Assembly: GCA_003453555.1 (NCBI GenBank)
Contig: DMLA01000158.1
Span: forward strand, 10,577-33,487
Direction of reading: 5' to 3'
Length of the DNA stretch: 22,911 nt
Source of the DNA: Chloroflexota bacterium
GTDB taxonomy: Bacteria > Chloroflexota > Anaerolineae > UBA7937
The translations under genes and the position numbers were made by a program. Shown piece after piece: positions 14,341 through 21,985 of this stretch (position 1 is its first letter; each line of letters opens with the position of its first letter). Below the pieces are notes generated by a model, which searched no databases, was not told where the DNA came from, and was given only the letters and a program-made list of their open reading frames with translations.

Positions 14341-16206
14341 GTGCGGAAGATCGAACTGGAGATCCTGCACTGGCTGATCAGCTATCCTCTGATGAGCGAG
14401 TACCAACTTGCGGTCGGGTTGGGCCTGGACGCGGGCTCACTCAGGGGCTACCTGAGAGAGCTGACGGATGAATTGGGCTTCCTTGACCGGCTCCCCTGCG
14501 CGGACCCTGCGCTTCGAAAAGGGGTGCAAGCCTACCTTCCAACGGACGGGGGCATCAGGGCCCTCGCTCAGGCGGAGGGGCTATCCAGTGTGCAATGTGT
14601 CCGACGCCGCCGCCTGACAAAGGGTCGTGTCTATAGGATAATCAACAGCCTCTCCTACTATTACGGACTGCGTACCTTCATGGTTCGACTGGGCCAAGCG
14701 GCCCGCCGACACGGGCAGATGGTGGCTCTCTTCGAGGAGGAGCCGCTCTTTCGCTTCACCAGGAGCCGTCGCGAGGGCCGTTTCCGTCCCGATGCCTTCT
14801 CCGTCTATCGGGCCGGAGATGCGGCCTATCCTTTCATCGTGTTGTGGGACGTGGGGTACGGCCGCGTCAGCCACTTCCGAGGTGTAGTGGACAGCCTCTA
14901 TGACCTGAGGGAGGCGGATCGCTACCCCTTCCCAGCGGAATATCGCCGCTTTCCGGCCGTGTGTGTGGTCACTACCGATCTCTGGCGGCTTCTCGAGTGG
15001 CAGCGGATGTTCCGTCTTTCAGGGATCCGTCGCCGGTCGGCGGAGGTGCAGCTCTATCTGGCATTGCGGCGTGACCTACGCCCCGGGCCCGAGGGCAAGG
15101 GGTGGAACTTCTTCCGTCCGGTGTGGTTCGATGGGTCAGGCCAACGGGTGCCCTTCTTGAGCGGGGCTCCCTCTTTCCCCTGGGAGGAGTACCGCACTTT
15201 CCTGGAGAGGCGCTTCTTCGCCGTGGAGGCCCCTCGCCGGTCTGGTCGTAGGATCTTGGGCGATCCTCTCCTTGAGAGGGCTCAAGCCTTGAGGAGCTTG
15301 TTCGTATCGGCAGGCGAAGAGGAGATGGCCCTGGTCAACCTGGCCCTGCGTCGCAGGGAGAAGGAAGTGCTCCTTTGGATCGGGGATCACCCGCTTCTCT
15401 CCGTGAGACTGCTGGCCCTCTTCATGGGCAACCGAGAGAGCACGATCCGGAGGGACATTCCCCGCCTGGTGAAACTGGGCCTGATAGAACGGGCTGAGCC
15501 CCCAGATGGCTTCCAGGGCGAGGCGATGTACCTCTTGACCGATCGGGGTGTGAGGTGGCTGGTCAAGCGGCGGCGAGCGAGGCACCGAACCTTCCTCTTA
15601 GGCCACTGGCAGCGGACGGTGAGGTGGATGCTGACCTGCTTTCGACATACTCGAGCCCTCTACGAGTGCATGGCTACCTTTGCAGCACCAGGTCTGACAG
15701 GCGGCCCTCCTGGTTCATGCGGGTTGCACCTCTGGGAGAGCGAATTCCGCAAGAACCGACGGTACGAGTACCGAGGGTTCAACCGGGTCTTCGCACCGGA
15801 TGCGTATGGGGTCTTCCGACTGGGAGATCGTGGCTTTCGCTTCTTCCTGGAGGTGGACATGGATACCGTGCATGGCCGCTCATTGGAGAGAAAAGCGGAG
15901 AGCTACTATATCTTCCGGCGCAGCCGGGAGTTCGTGGAGCATGGCTTCGCCTTTCCTTCGGTGTTGGTAGTGACGACCACCCTGGGCCGGGGGAGGGGCA
16001 TTCTCTCCACCTTCCAGCGAGTTGCCGGGTGGTTGGGTGTGGGTGTTCTCCCCCTCTACGTGACGACGCAGCAGCTGATGGCTGCCGAAGGTCCGCTGGC
16101 TCCCATCTGGCTTACACCCACATCGAAGAACTTGGTGCGCTGGTTGCCTATAGAGAACCTGCCTGTTGAGAGCGAGAAGGAGGCCACCCGTGAGCCGCAT
16201 CGATGA
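14341..16206 (+). CDS. Tandem Replic_Relax-type protein, putative relaxase
   Basis: About 621 aa made of two homologous halves, each a winged-helix module followed by a nuclease-like domain of the replication-relaxation (Replic_Relax) type. Half 1 has ILHWLISYPLMSEYQLA and RPDAFSVYRAGD (Asp151). Half 2 has VLLWIGDHPLLSVRLLA and APDAYGVFRLGD (Asp487), then FFLEVDMDT (Glu504, Asp506) and a downstream ERKAESY lysine. The corresponding half-1 segment reads FIVLWDVGYG: it keeps one Asp but lacks the Glu, so half 1 may be inactive and used for DNA binding. Proteins of this family act in plasmid DNA relaxation and replication. With no other relaxase in view and a coupling ATPase upstream, it is the best relaxase candidate. 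It overlaps the HD-GYP gene by 17 nt. Confidence 0.7.
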   Translation: MRKIELEILHWLISYPLMSEYQLAVGLGLDAGSLRGYLRELTDELGFLDRLPCADPALRKGVQAYLPTDGGIRALAQAEGLSSVQCVRRRRLTKGRVYRIINSLSYYYGLRTFMVRLGQAARRHGQMVALFEEEPLFRFTRSRREGRFRPDAFSVYRAGDAAYPFIVLWDVGYGRVSHFRGVVDSLYDLREADRYPFPAEYRRFPAVCVVTTDLWRLLEWQRMFRLSGIRRRSAEVQLYLALRRDLRPGPEGKGWNFFRPVWFDGSGQRVPFLSGAPSFPWEEYRTFLERRFFAVEAPRRSGRRILGDPLLERAQALRSLFVSAGEEEMALVNLALRRREKEVLLWIGDHPLLSVRLLALFMGNRESTIRRDIPRLVKLGLIERAEPPDGFQGEAMYLLTDRGVRWLVKRRRARHRTFLLGHWQRTVRWMLTCFRHTRALYECMATFAAPGLTGGPPGSCGLHLWESEFRKNRRYEYRGFNRVFAPDAYGVFRLGDRGFRFFLEVDMDTVHGRSLERKAESYYIFRRSREFVEHGFAFPSVLVVTTTLGRGRGILSTFQRVAGWLGVGVLPLYVTTQQLMAAEGPLAPIWLTPTSKNLVRWLPIENLPVESEKEATREPHR

Positions 16207-16882
16207 TCTATCTTTCAAAATCCTCCGCTCATTCACGTTACTCATGGAGGCCAAGTCGCCGGATCTATGGCTTCACAGCCTGAGAGTGGCTTCGCTGGCC
16301 GTTGCCCTGGGACGGGCGCTCGACCTCTCGGAGAGAGCCCAGCTGGAGCTAGAGGTGGCAGCACGGCTCCATGATCTGGGCAAGCTGGCCCTTCCCGACG
16401 TTATCCTGGGGAAGGGGGAGAGCCTGGGCGAAGCGGAGACGGCTGCCATTCGAGCACATCCTGTGCTGGGGGAACGGATTCTCTCGCCCCTTCCACTTAC
16501 GGATGAGGTGCGGAAGGCGGTTCGCAGTCACCATGAGCGGATGAGTGGGGAGGGTTATCCCGACGGCCTTCGTGGGGAGGAGATCCCCCTTGGAGCCAGG
16601 ATCGTGGCCATCTGCGATGCCTATGACGCGATGACGAACCCTCGCTCGTACCGACCGCCGAAGGCGACCGAGAAAGCCCTCGTGATACTGATCCAGGATG
16701 ATGGCCAGCAATGGGACCCTCGGCTCACGGAGACGTTCGTCAGGGTGGTGCGGCAGGAGCCTAGCAGGACGGGCCCTGGCCTGTTATCCCTAGACCCTGT
16801 CGGGTTTGGGACAGGGCGTGCCGGGAGAGGCCAGTCATGGCCAGAGCTAGATGGTCTTATGGGGGGAAGGGGGAGCCGATGA
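16190..16882 (+). CDS. HD-GYP domain protein, putative cyclic-di-GMP phosphodiesterase
   Basis: A 230-aa cytoplasmic protein with a complete HD-GYP signature: HSLRV (His29), HDLGK (His61-Asp62), a HP at 90-91, HHERMSGEGYP (114-124) and DAYDAMT (143-149). No receiver or sensor domain is attached. A poorly conserved Gly/Arg-rich tail of about 40 residues follows. HD-GYP enzymes degrade cyclic-di-GMP. The GTG at 16190 is chosen because AAGGAGG (16176-16182) sits 7 nt upstream. It overlaps the relaxase-like gene and its stop overlaps the parA start as ATGA, so it is firmly inside the element's operon. A role in switching between surface attachment and transfer is inferred. Confidence 0.85.
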   Translation: MSRIDDLSFKILRSFTLLMEAKSPDLWLHSLRVASLAVALGRALDLSERAQLELEVAARLHDLGKLALPDVILGKGESLGEAETAAIRAHPVLGERILSPLPLTDEVRKAVRSHHERMSGEGYPDGLRGEEIPLGARIVAICDAYDAMTNPRSYRPPKATEKALVILIQDDGQQWDPRLTETFVRVVRQEPSRTGPGLLSLDPVGFGTGRAGRGQSWPELDGLMGGRGSR

Positions 16883-17646
16883 CGCGCATCTACGCCATGG
16901 CAAACCAGAAGGGGGGTGTGGGCAAGACCACGAACTGCTTCAACTTGGCGGCGGCGCTAGCTGAGAGAGGCCAGCGAGTCCTTCTGGTGGACTGCGATCC
17001 GCAATGCTCACTGACCGCCGCTCTGGGGGTGAGCGTGCTGGAATTGAAGCGATCCCTGTACGATCTCCTCTTCGATGACGGCCCACACCTAGGCGAGGTC
17101 GTGCTTTCCACGAGGATGAGCGGGGTGGACTTGATTCCTTCCCATCCGAAACTCGCGGAAGCGGATCTCCAACTGTTGACGGTCCTGGAACCGCAGAAGC
17201 GGTTGGCCTACCAGATTAACGGAAGGTCGGCATCTGACTACGATTTTGTCCTCATCGATTGTCTACCTAGCCTGGGGACCCTCATGGTCAACGCCCTGGT
17301 GGCCGCCGACGAGGTGCTGGTGCCCTATCTACCCACGCCGTTGTCAACCGCGGCCCTGCCCTACCTCTTCAGCACCATGGATCGCCTCTATCGCCTGAAC
17401 CCGAAGCTCCGGGTCTTTGGCATCATCCCCAGCATCGTCGATACGAGGACCAAGGTGCCTCGAGTGGAGTTGGATCGTCTTCGGCGCCTCTATCCCCGGC
17501 TAAGGATCCTCCCCTCGATCAACAAGGGGGTGGCTCTGGAGAGGGCGATGGGCCTTCGAATCTCCATCCTGGAGTACATGCCCCACTCGACACAGGCGGC
17601 CACGTACCGGGAGCTGGCCAGGATTCTCATCGAGGCTGCCACATAG
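16879..17646 (+). CDS. parA: ParA/Soj-type partition ATPase
   Basis: A 255-aa protein with the deviant Walker A KGGVGKTT (residues 11-18), the DCDPQ motif (38-42) and IDCLPSLG (126-133). It lacks an N-terminal helix-turn-helix, so it is of the short Soj/ParA-Ib type. ParA polymerises or forms gradients on the nucleoid and moves ParB-bound DNA to daughter cells. The ATG at 16879 overlaps the HD-GYP stop, and the longer frame starting upstream would lie within that gene. It is followed after 13 nt by a ParB-like gene. A ParAB pair in a conjugative element suggests an extrachromosomal or plasmid-like phase. Confidence 0.92.
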   Translation: MTRIYAMANQKGGVGKTTNCFNLAAALAERGQRVLLVDCDPQCSLTAALGVSVLELKRSLYDLLFDDGPHLGEVVLSTRMSGVDLIPSHPKLAEADLQLLTVLEPQKRLAYQINGRSASDYDFVLIDCLPSLGTLMVNALVAADEVLVPYLPTPLSTAALPYLFSTMDRLYRLNPKLRVFGIIPSIVDTRTKVPRVELDRLRRLYPRLRILPSINKGVALERAMGLRISILEYMPHSTQAATYRELARILIEAAT

Positions 17647-17659
17647 GAAGAAATGGAAC

Positions 17660-18595
17660 ATGGCGAGAAGAAGGAAGAGCGTCTACGGTGATCAGCCGCC
17701 CGCCATCGAGGACGAACTGATCAAGCGGGTCGATGTGACCCTCATCAAGGACAACCCATATCAGTGGATCTTTCGCGCCCAGCCGCGTACACCAGAACAG
17801 AGGCAAGAGGAGAGGAGCTTCCTGGTACGGTTGGCCGAGAGCATCCGCCGCGGTGAGCTATACCACCCGCTGATGGTGACCAAGACCAGGGAAGGCGAGA
17901 TCCGCCTCGTCTCGGGAACTGCCCGTAGAGATGCTCACCTCTTGGCCATGGAGATCTTCCCGGAGGAGGCTGACCGTTTTCGATACGTGCGCTGCATCTT
18001 CGTGGACAACCTGACTGTCGACGAGTGGATGATGCGCACCTACGAGGAGAACTCGATCCGCAGGCCCATCGATCCAATTAAGGAAGCGGAGTTCTTCCAG
18101 CTCCTAAGGGATGAAAGAGGGCTTACCCAGCGCGAGATCGCCCACATGCTGGGCATCTCCGAGGCACAGGTGAGCAGCCGGCTGCTCCTGCTTACAGACC
18201 AGGAAGTGAGACAGGCTGTGGAGAGGGGAGAACTCAGTGCCACTGCAGCCCGGGCTCTCGTCAGGGCCTCGCGGCGCAAAGCGAAGGCTCGCGGAGGAGG
18301 AACGGATAGGGGGAAGAAAGTCAGTGAACCTCGATCTCGCGCAGCCGAGGCGGCGCCAGAGGGGGAACTAGCCACTTGGAAAGGACGTCTATGGCGAGAG
18401 ATGAGACGGCTGGAGGCCCTCCTTGAAGGCCCTGGGTCCGAGGAGAAGGGAGCAAACCTAATGGAGGACGCATGGACGGAGGCATTGCTCCAGGCTCTGG
18501 ACAGAATCGAAGTCTGTCTTGTGAGGATCAAGAGGGTCGTGGTGCGGGGGGTTCAACTAGACCAACAGGGCAAGGGCGCATCGGATCCGCCATAG
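17660..18595 (+). CDS. parB: ParB-like partition protein
   Basis: A 311-aa protein with ParB/Sulfiredoxin-like N-terminal features: DNPYQ (31-35), LVSGTARRDAH (83-93, in place of the usual GERRxRA box) and EENSIRRPIDPIKEAEF (129-145). A helix-turn-helix follows (LTQREIAHMLGISEAQVSS, about 155-173). The C-terminal 110 residues are charged and helical and probably dimerise. ParB proteins bind a centromere-like site and stimulate ParA. The altered nucleotide-binding box suggests a divergent plasmid-type ParB. It is the last gene of the long array, and the next 950 bp carry little coding signal, a plausible place for its binding site. Confidence 0.85.
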   Translation: MARRRKSVYGDQPPAIEDELIKRVDVTLIKDNPYQWIFRAQPRTPEQRQEERSFLVRLAESIRRGELYHPLMVTKTREGEIRLVSGTARRDAHLLAMEIFPEEADRFRYVRCIFVDNLTVDEWMMRTYEENSIRRPIDPIKEAEFFQLLRDERGLTQREIAHMLGISEAQVSSRLLLLTDQEVRQAVERGELSATAARALVRASRRKAKARGGGTDRGKKVSEPRSRAAEAAPEGELATWKGRLWREMRRLEALLEGPGSEEKGANLMEDAWTEALLQALDRIEVCLVRIKRVVVRGVQLDQQGKGASDPP

Positions 18596-18908
18596 GCCAG
18601 CACACGCGGTCGCAGGTTGAAACGCCCACTTGCTCTAGCTCGAGTTTCGCGGAGGGAACTGCATTCCGTCGCCTGCCTCAGCGCAGCCAGCCGATGTAGG
18701 GGCCATGGGAGAGGCGAACCCCCACGGAGCTACGACTACAGCGGATTCCAAGTCTCTAGCAGTATCCAAGTCCGTTCCATACCATATATTGTGTCTCTGC
18801 ACTCCATCTGCGTATATCTGGCAGGTGTGCGGCCACCGGAGGTCCTGGTCTTCTTGAATCTGCAGGAGTGTTGAAATCGATCTGGTTGTGGATCAAGTTC
18901 GCAGTAGC

Positions 18909-18928
18909 CTTGTCTGCAGTTCGACAAG
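18909..18928. repeat. 6-bp inverted repeat
   Basis: CTTGTC (18909-18914) and GACAAG (18923-18928) around an 8-nt loop. Short enough to occur by chance, but it lies in the non-coding region next to parAB. Confidence 0.4.
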
Positions 18929-19070
18929 CTGGCCTGGCGGCCGCTGGTACGCGGGAGGGCAAGGTTTCCTCGCACGAGAATTGGCCGAAGTGGGCGGATA
19001 GGGCAAATTGCGGGAACAGCGAGGAGTCGGTGGGCGACCACGCGGAAGCAAGAGCAGAGGCGTTCTCGTA

Positions 19071-19098
19071 CTCCAGCCGGGGCACTCCCAGGCTGGAG
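19071..19098. repeat. 8-bp perfect inverted repeat
   Basis: CTCCAGCC (19071-19078) and GGCTGGAG (19091-19098) flank a 12-nt loop. This is the best dyad in the region after parB and could be a protein-binding site or a hairpin; no T-tract follows. Confidence 0.5.
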
Positions 19099-19309
19099 CG
19101 GACAAGAGTATTCCGTTCGGGCCCGAAAACCGACCGCACGCAGATCAGCATGGACGCTATCGGGCGCCTGGTAGAGAATGCCTAGGACTAACGGCTGATC
19201 CGCATGCAAAATAAGAAGGGGCGTACGTGATCGACTACCGAGATTGCGAGGAGGTATATCATCGCGTCGGCCAATTCCCTGACAACGTCCGCATGACCGA
19301 GGGTGTCCA

Positions 19310-19330
19310 GTCAGCGTTTGGTTAGCTGAC
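19310..19330. repeat. 6-bp inverted repeat upstream of the kinase promoter
   Basis: GTCAGC (19310-19315) and GCTGAC (19325-19330) with a 9-nt loop, about 60 bp before the -35 box. It could be an operator or weak hairpin. Confidence 0.4.
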
Positions 19331-19390
19331 GCCTGTCAAGTTTTGGGCACTTCAGAGGAGTCGACCATTGGCTTGGTCCGCAATACTGGT

Positions 19391-19419
19391 TTGACGGATG
19401 CTCCTCGCCGACCTATAAT
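19391..19419 (+). promoter_or_regulatory. Near-consensus sigma70 promoter for the two-component operon
   Basis: TTGACG at 19391-19396 and a perfect TATAAT at 19414-19419, separated by exactly 17 bp. It points toward the histidine kinase gene, leaving a leader of about 120 nt. This is the strongest promoter seen in the window. Confidence 0.8.
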
Positions 19420-19543
19420 GAGTGTTGACCGCAAGGTAAGGCGAGAGGGATTGGTGATATGGCCCGTTCGTCTCGTCTGTCGGCTCCGGGCCTCAGAGTG
19501 ATGGTTACACAGGCCAGAAGGATGTCCTGTAAAAGGGGTGCAT

Positions 19544-21982
19544 TTGCCGAAGATGGAGCGAGCAGACCTGCGTAGGCGATATCACGCGGCGAGGGTCTGG
19601 CTGTGGCCGATTCCTTTTCTTGTGGCTTGCCTGGCCCTGATAGCGACAGCCGTAGCCTACCTGTGGCCCCAACCCTACGATGGCCTTACCTGGTCGCCGG
19701 CTAGTGGAGAGGTGGTGGGGATAGACCCGGCTGCCCCGGCGGCCAACGCCGGAGTTGTGGTGGGCGACATCATCGTCGCCATAGACGAGGTTCCTTTCGC
19801 CAGGGCCCAGCTCTTCTACCGCGAGAAGCGCGCGGGGGAAACTGTTGTTTTCTCTTTGCTGCGCAGGGGAGAGTCGCGGCAGGCTAAGGTGACCCTGGGG
19901 CCGGCTTCTCCTGGGATCCTGGCCCTCTGGCTGGAACCGCTGCTCATCGCCCTTGGTCTGTGGCTCACAGGCCTCGTTGCTCTTGCTCTGCGGCCTGCTG
20001 CAAGGGAAGCGCGACTCTTTTTCCTGGTCAACCAGGTAGGGAGTGGGGTCTTGTCTGCAGGTCTCCTTTCCACCTTTGGCCTAGAGCTGGCTAGCCGCCT
20101 CTTCAACATGCTTCTATGCTGGATATCTCCCCTCATCATTCACTTCCACGTTGTCTTTCCAGTCCTCCTAGCAAGCCGCCGTCGTCGCCTACTTCTTGGG
20201 TTCCTGTACGGCACTGCCCTAGTCCTATCCTTGCCCTATGCTTTTTGCAGCCTTCCTCGCCTGAAATCGGTTCCCGGGTATCTCTTCCTATACAACGGTA
20301 TCCGACTCTATCTAGCCCTGGCCCTCCTGGCTGCGGTGATCTTGTTACTTCGCAACTACCTTCTCATGCCCTCCCAGCCGGTGCGCCAGCGCATTCGGGT
20401 CGTGGTCTTTGGCAGCGCTCTGGCCCTCACTCCTCTGGTTGCGCTTTCCCTCCTGCCGGAGGCTGTGCAAGGCCGTCCCCTGGTCGCCTATGAGCTTTCC
20501 TTCCCCTTCCTTCTCCTGAGCCCCCTCGCCTATGGCTATGCCATTTACAGGCACAACCTTTTCCAGACCGACCGCATCCTCAACCGGAGTCTGGTCTATC
20601 TCTCCCTGGGTATCCTGTGGATGAGTTTCTACCTGGTTCTACTGGCCTCCCTTGACTGGCTCTTCCCAGGAGCCATCCCGTCCGGCGGTGCTGTGGTGGG
20701 TGCAGCACTCATTCTGGCCATGGCTATGCTCTTTGTACCTTTGAAGGAGCGTGTCCAGGCCCTGGTGGATCGCCTTTTCTACGGCGGGTGGTATGATTAC
20801 AGCACAGTCGTCGCCCGGTTCAGCCAGGCTCTCAGTGCGGCTCTTGATGAGGCTGCCCTGGTTGAGCTTCTGGTGGAGCGGCTGCCTCCGGCCCTTCGCG
20901 TACGAGGAGCTGCCCTCGTCTTGCCCGCGAACGATAGAACACTCACCATGAGGGCGAGCCGTGGTCTCGAGGAGATCAGGTTAGGGTCCATACGGAGGGA
21001 CGGGACCCTGGCTCGGTTCCTCCAAGAAGGTTCTGGGCCTCTGGAGCCCCATCGTTTGGGTCGGCATCTCGAGAAGAGCGATCTTTCCATTGAGGAAAGG
21101 GGCCTTGTTGCTAGTAGCGAGATTGCACTGTGGATGCCCCTCGTCTTCCGAGGGAAGCTGGAAGGGATTCTGCTCTTGGGATCAAAGATGGCCGATGACG
21201 TCTACAGCGATGAGGATTATGCCATCCTGGAGACCCTGGCCAGGCAGGCCGCCACGACGGCTGAGAACGTGCGCTTGGTAGGGGAGCTGCGGCAGAGGCT
21301 GGAGGAGATTGGGCGGAGTAAGCGGAAATTGGAGGAGGCCCATCGCCGCCTGCTGACCGGGCGTGAGGAGGAACGCAAGCGGATAGCTCGGGAGGTGCAC
21401 AATGGCCTCTTGCAGGACCTCATCGGGATGAGCTACCGGCTGAGGGACTATGGGAGGCAGGGTCAGGGCTCGGCCTTGGAAGGGCCCCTAGAGGAATTAC
21501 GGGAGGAGAGTCTACGTCTCTTGGGGGAACTACGTCGGATTTGCACCGACTTGCGTCCCCCGGCTTTGGACGTCCTGGGGTTGGCTTCGGCCATTCGCTC
21601 TCACAGCGAAGAGGAGATGAAGACAGGCCCCTCTATCGAACTGGAGCTCATGGACGATCGGGGGCAACTTCCGGAAGAGGTGGCCATCTCCCTTTTCCGC
21701 ATCTACCAGGAAGCCCTGGCTAATGCGGTTAAACATGCCGATGCCAATCAGATAGTGGTACGGCTGGAGTTATGTCCCGACTCGTGCATCCTCTCAATCT
21801 GGGACAATGGCCGGGGTTTCGTCGTCCCTCGGCGACTGGAAGAGCTGGCCCGGGAGGGGCACTTTGGCCTCCTGGGGATCCAGGAGCGGGTCGAGGCAAT
21901 GGGTGGAAGTCTGGAAGTGGCTTCTGCCCCCGGTGCGGGGACTGAGGTGAGGGTTCGGGTGCGGTTGGATGCGACGGAGTGA
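19544..21982 (+). CDS. Membrane histidine kinase: PDZ, multi-TM, GAF, HisKA_3/HATPase (NarL/ComP-like)
   Basis: About 812 aa. Order: TM helix (about 15-40); an extracytoplasmic PDZ-like domain (about 50-115; VVGIDPAAPAANAGVVVGD); a block of seven or so TM helices (about 125-405); VDRLFYGGWYDYS; a GAF-like domain (about 430-580); a HisKA_3 helix with ERKRIAREVHNGLLQDL (phospho-acceptor His about 619); and HATPase with NAVKHA, WDNGRGF and GLLGIQERV. The PDZ plus multi-TM plus HisKA_3 layout recalls Bacillus ComP. The ligand is unknown. Start is uncertain: TTG 19544 has AAAGGGG 6 nt upstream; GTG 19538 and ATG 19553 are alternatives. A response regulator follows after 3 nt. Confidence 0.88.
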   Translation: MPKMERADLRRRYHAARVWLWPIPFLVACLALIATAVAYLWPQPYDGLTWSPASGEVVGIDPAAPAANAGVVVGDIIVAIDEVPFARAQLFYREKRAGETVVFSLLRRGESRQAKVTLGPASPGILALWLEPLLIALGLWLTGLVALALRPAAREARLFFLVNQVGSGVLSAGLLSTFGLELASRLFNMLLCWISPLIIHFHVVFPVLLASRRRRLLLGFLYGTALVLSLPYAFCSLPRLKSVPGYLFLYNGIRLYLALALLAAVILLLRNYLLMPSQPVRQRIRVVVFGSALALTPLVALSLLPEAVQGRPLVAYELSFPFLLLSPLAYGYAIYRHNLFQTDRILNRSLVYLSLGILWMSFYLVLLASLDWLFPGAIPSGGAVVGAALILAMAMLFVPLKERVQALVDRLFYGGWYDYSTVVARFSQALSAALDEAALVELLVERLPPALRVRGAALVLPANDRTLTMRASRGLEEIRLGSIRRDGTLARFLQEGSGPLEPHRLGRHLEKSDLSIEERGLVASSEIALWMPLVFRGKLEGILLLGSKMADDVYSDEDYAILETLARQAATTAENVRLVGELRQRLEEIGRSKRKLEEAHRRLLTGREEERKRIAREVHNGLLQDLIGMSYRLRDYGRQGQGSALEGPLEELREESLRLLGELRRICTDLRPPALDVLGLASAIRSHSEEEMKTGPSIELELMDDRGQLPEEVAISLFRIYQEALANAVKHADANQIVVRLELCPDSCILSIWDNGRGFVVPRRLEELAREGHFGLLGIQERVEAMGGSLEVASAPGAGTEVRVRVRLDATE

Positions 21983-21985
21983 TAG

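Larger units (their letters stand above)
18596..19390 (+). other. Long low-coding region after parB; candidate cis-acting DNA
   Basis: About 800 bp without a convincing gene. Open frames exist on both strands (for example 18736-19209 minus and 18868-19185 plus), but none has a recognisable product and most lack good ribosome-binding sites. A small frame at 19227-19325 (32 aa, GTG preceded by GAAGGGG) looks protein-like and may be a gene remnant. Three clear inverted repeats are listed separately. The position after parAB and downstream of a relaxase-like gene makes this a candidate home for a centromere site, oriT or decayed insert. None of these is demonstrated. Confidence 0.5.

Noticed and set aside
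18695..18760. tRNA-like 3' half on the minus strand: a 5-bp T-arm-like stem around GTTCGCC and an upstream TTGGAATCCGC segment resembling an anticodon arm, which could have marked an att site.
   Set aside because: The T-loop has C where the invariant A58 should be, the anticodon stem does not pair with its 5' side, and no acceptor stem or CCA-type end can be built.
18736..19209. Minus-strand 157-codon frame and the overlapping plus-strand 105-codon frame (18868-19185).
   Set aside because: No recognisable motifs, mutually overlapping on opposite strands, atypical composition and poor translation signals.
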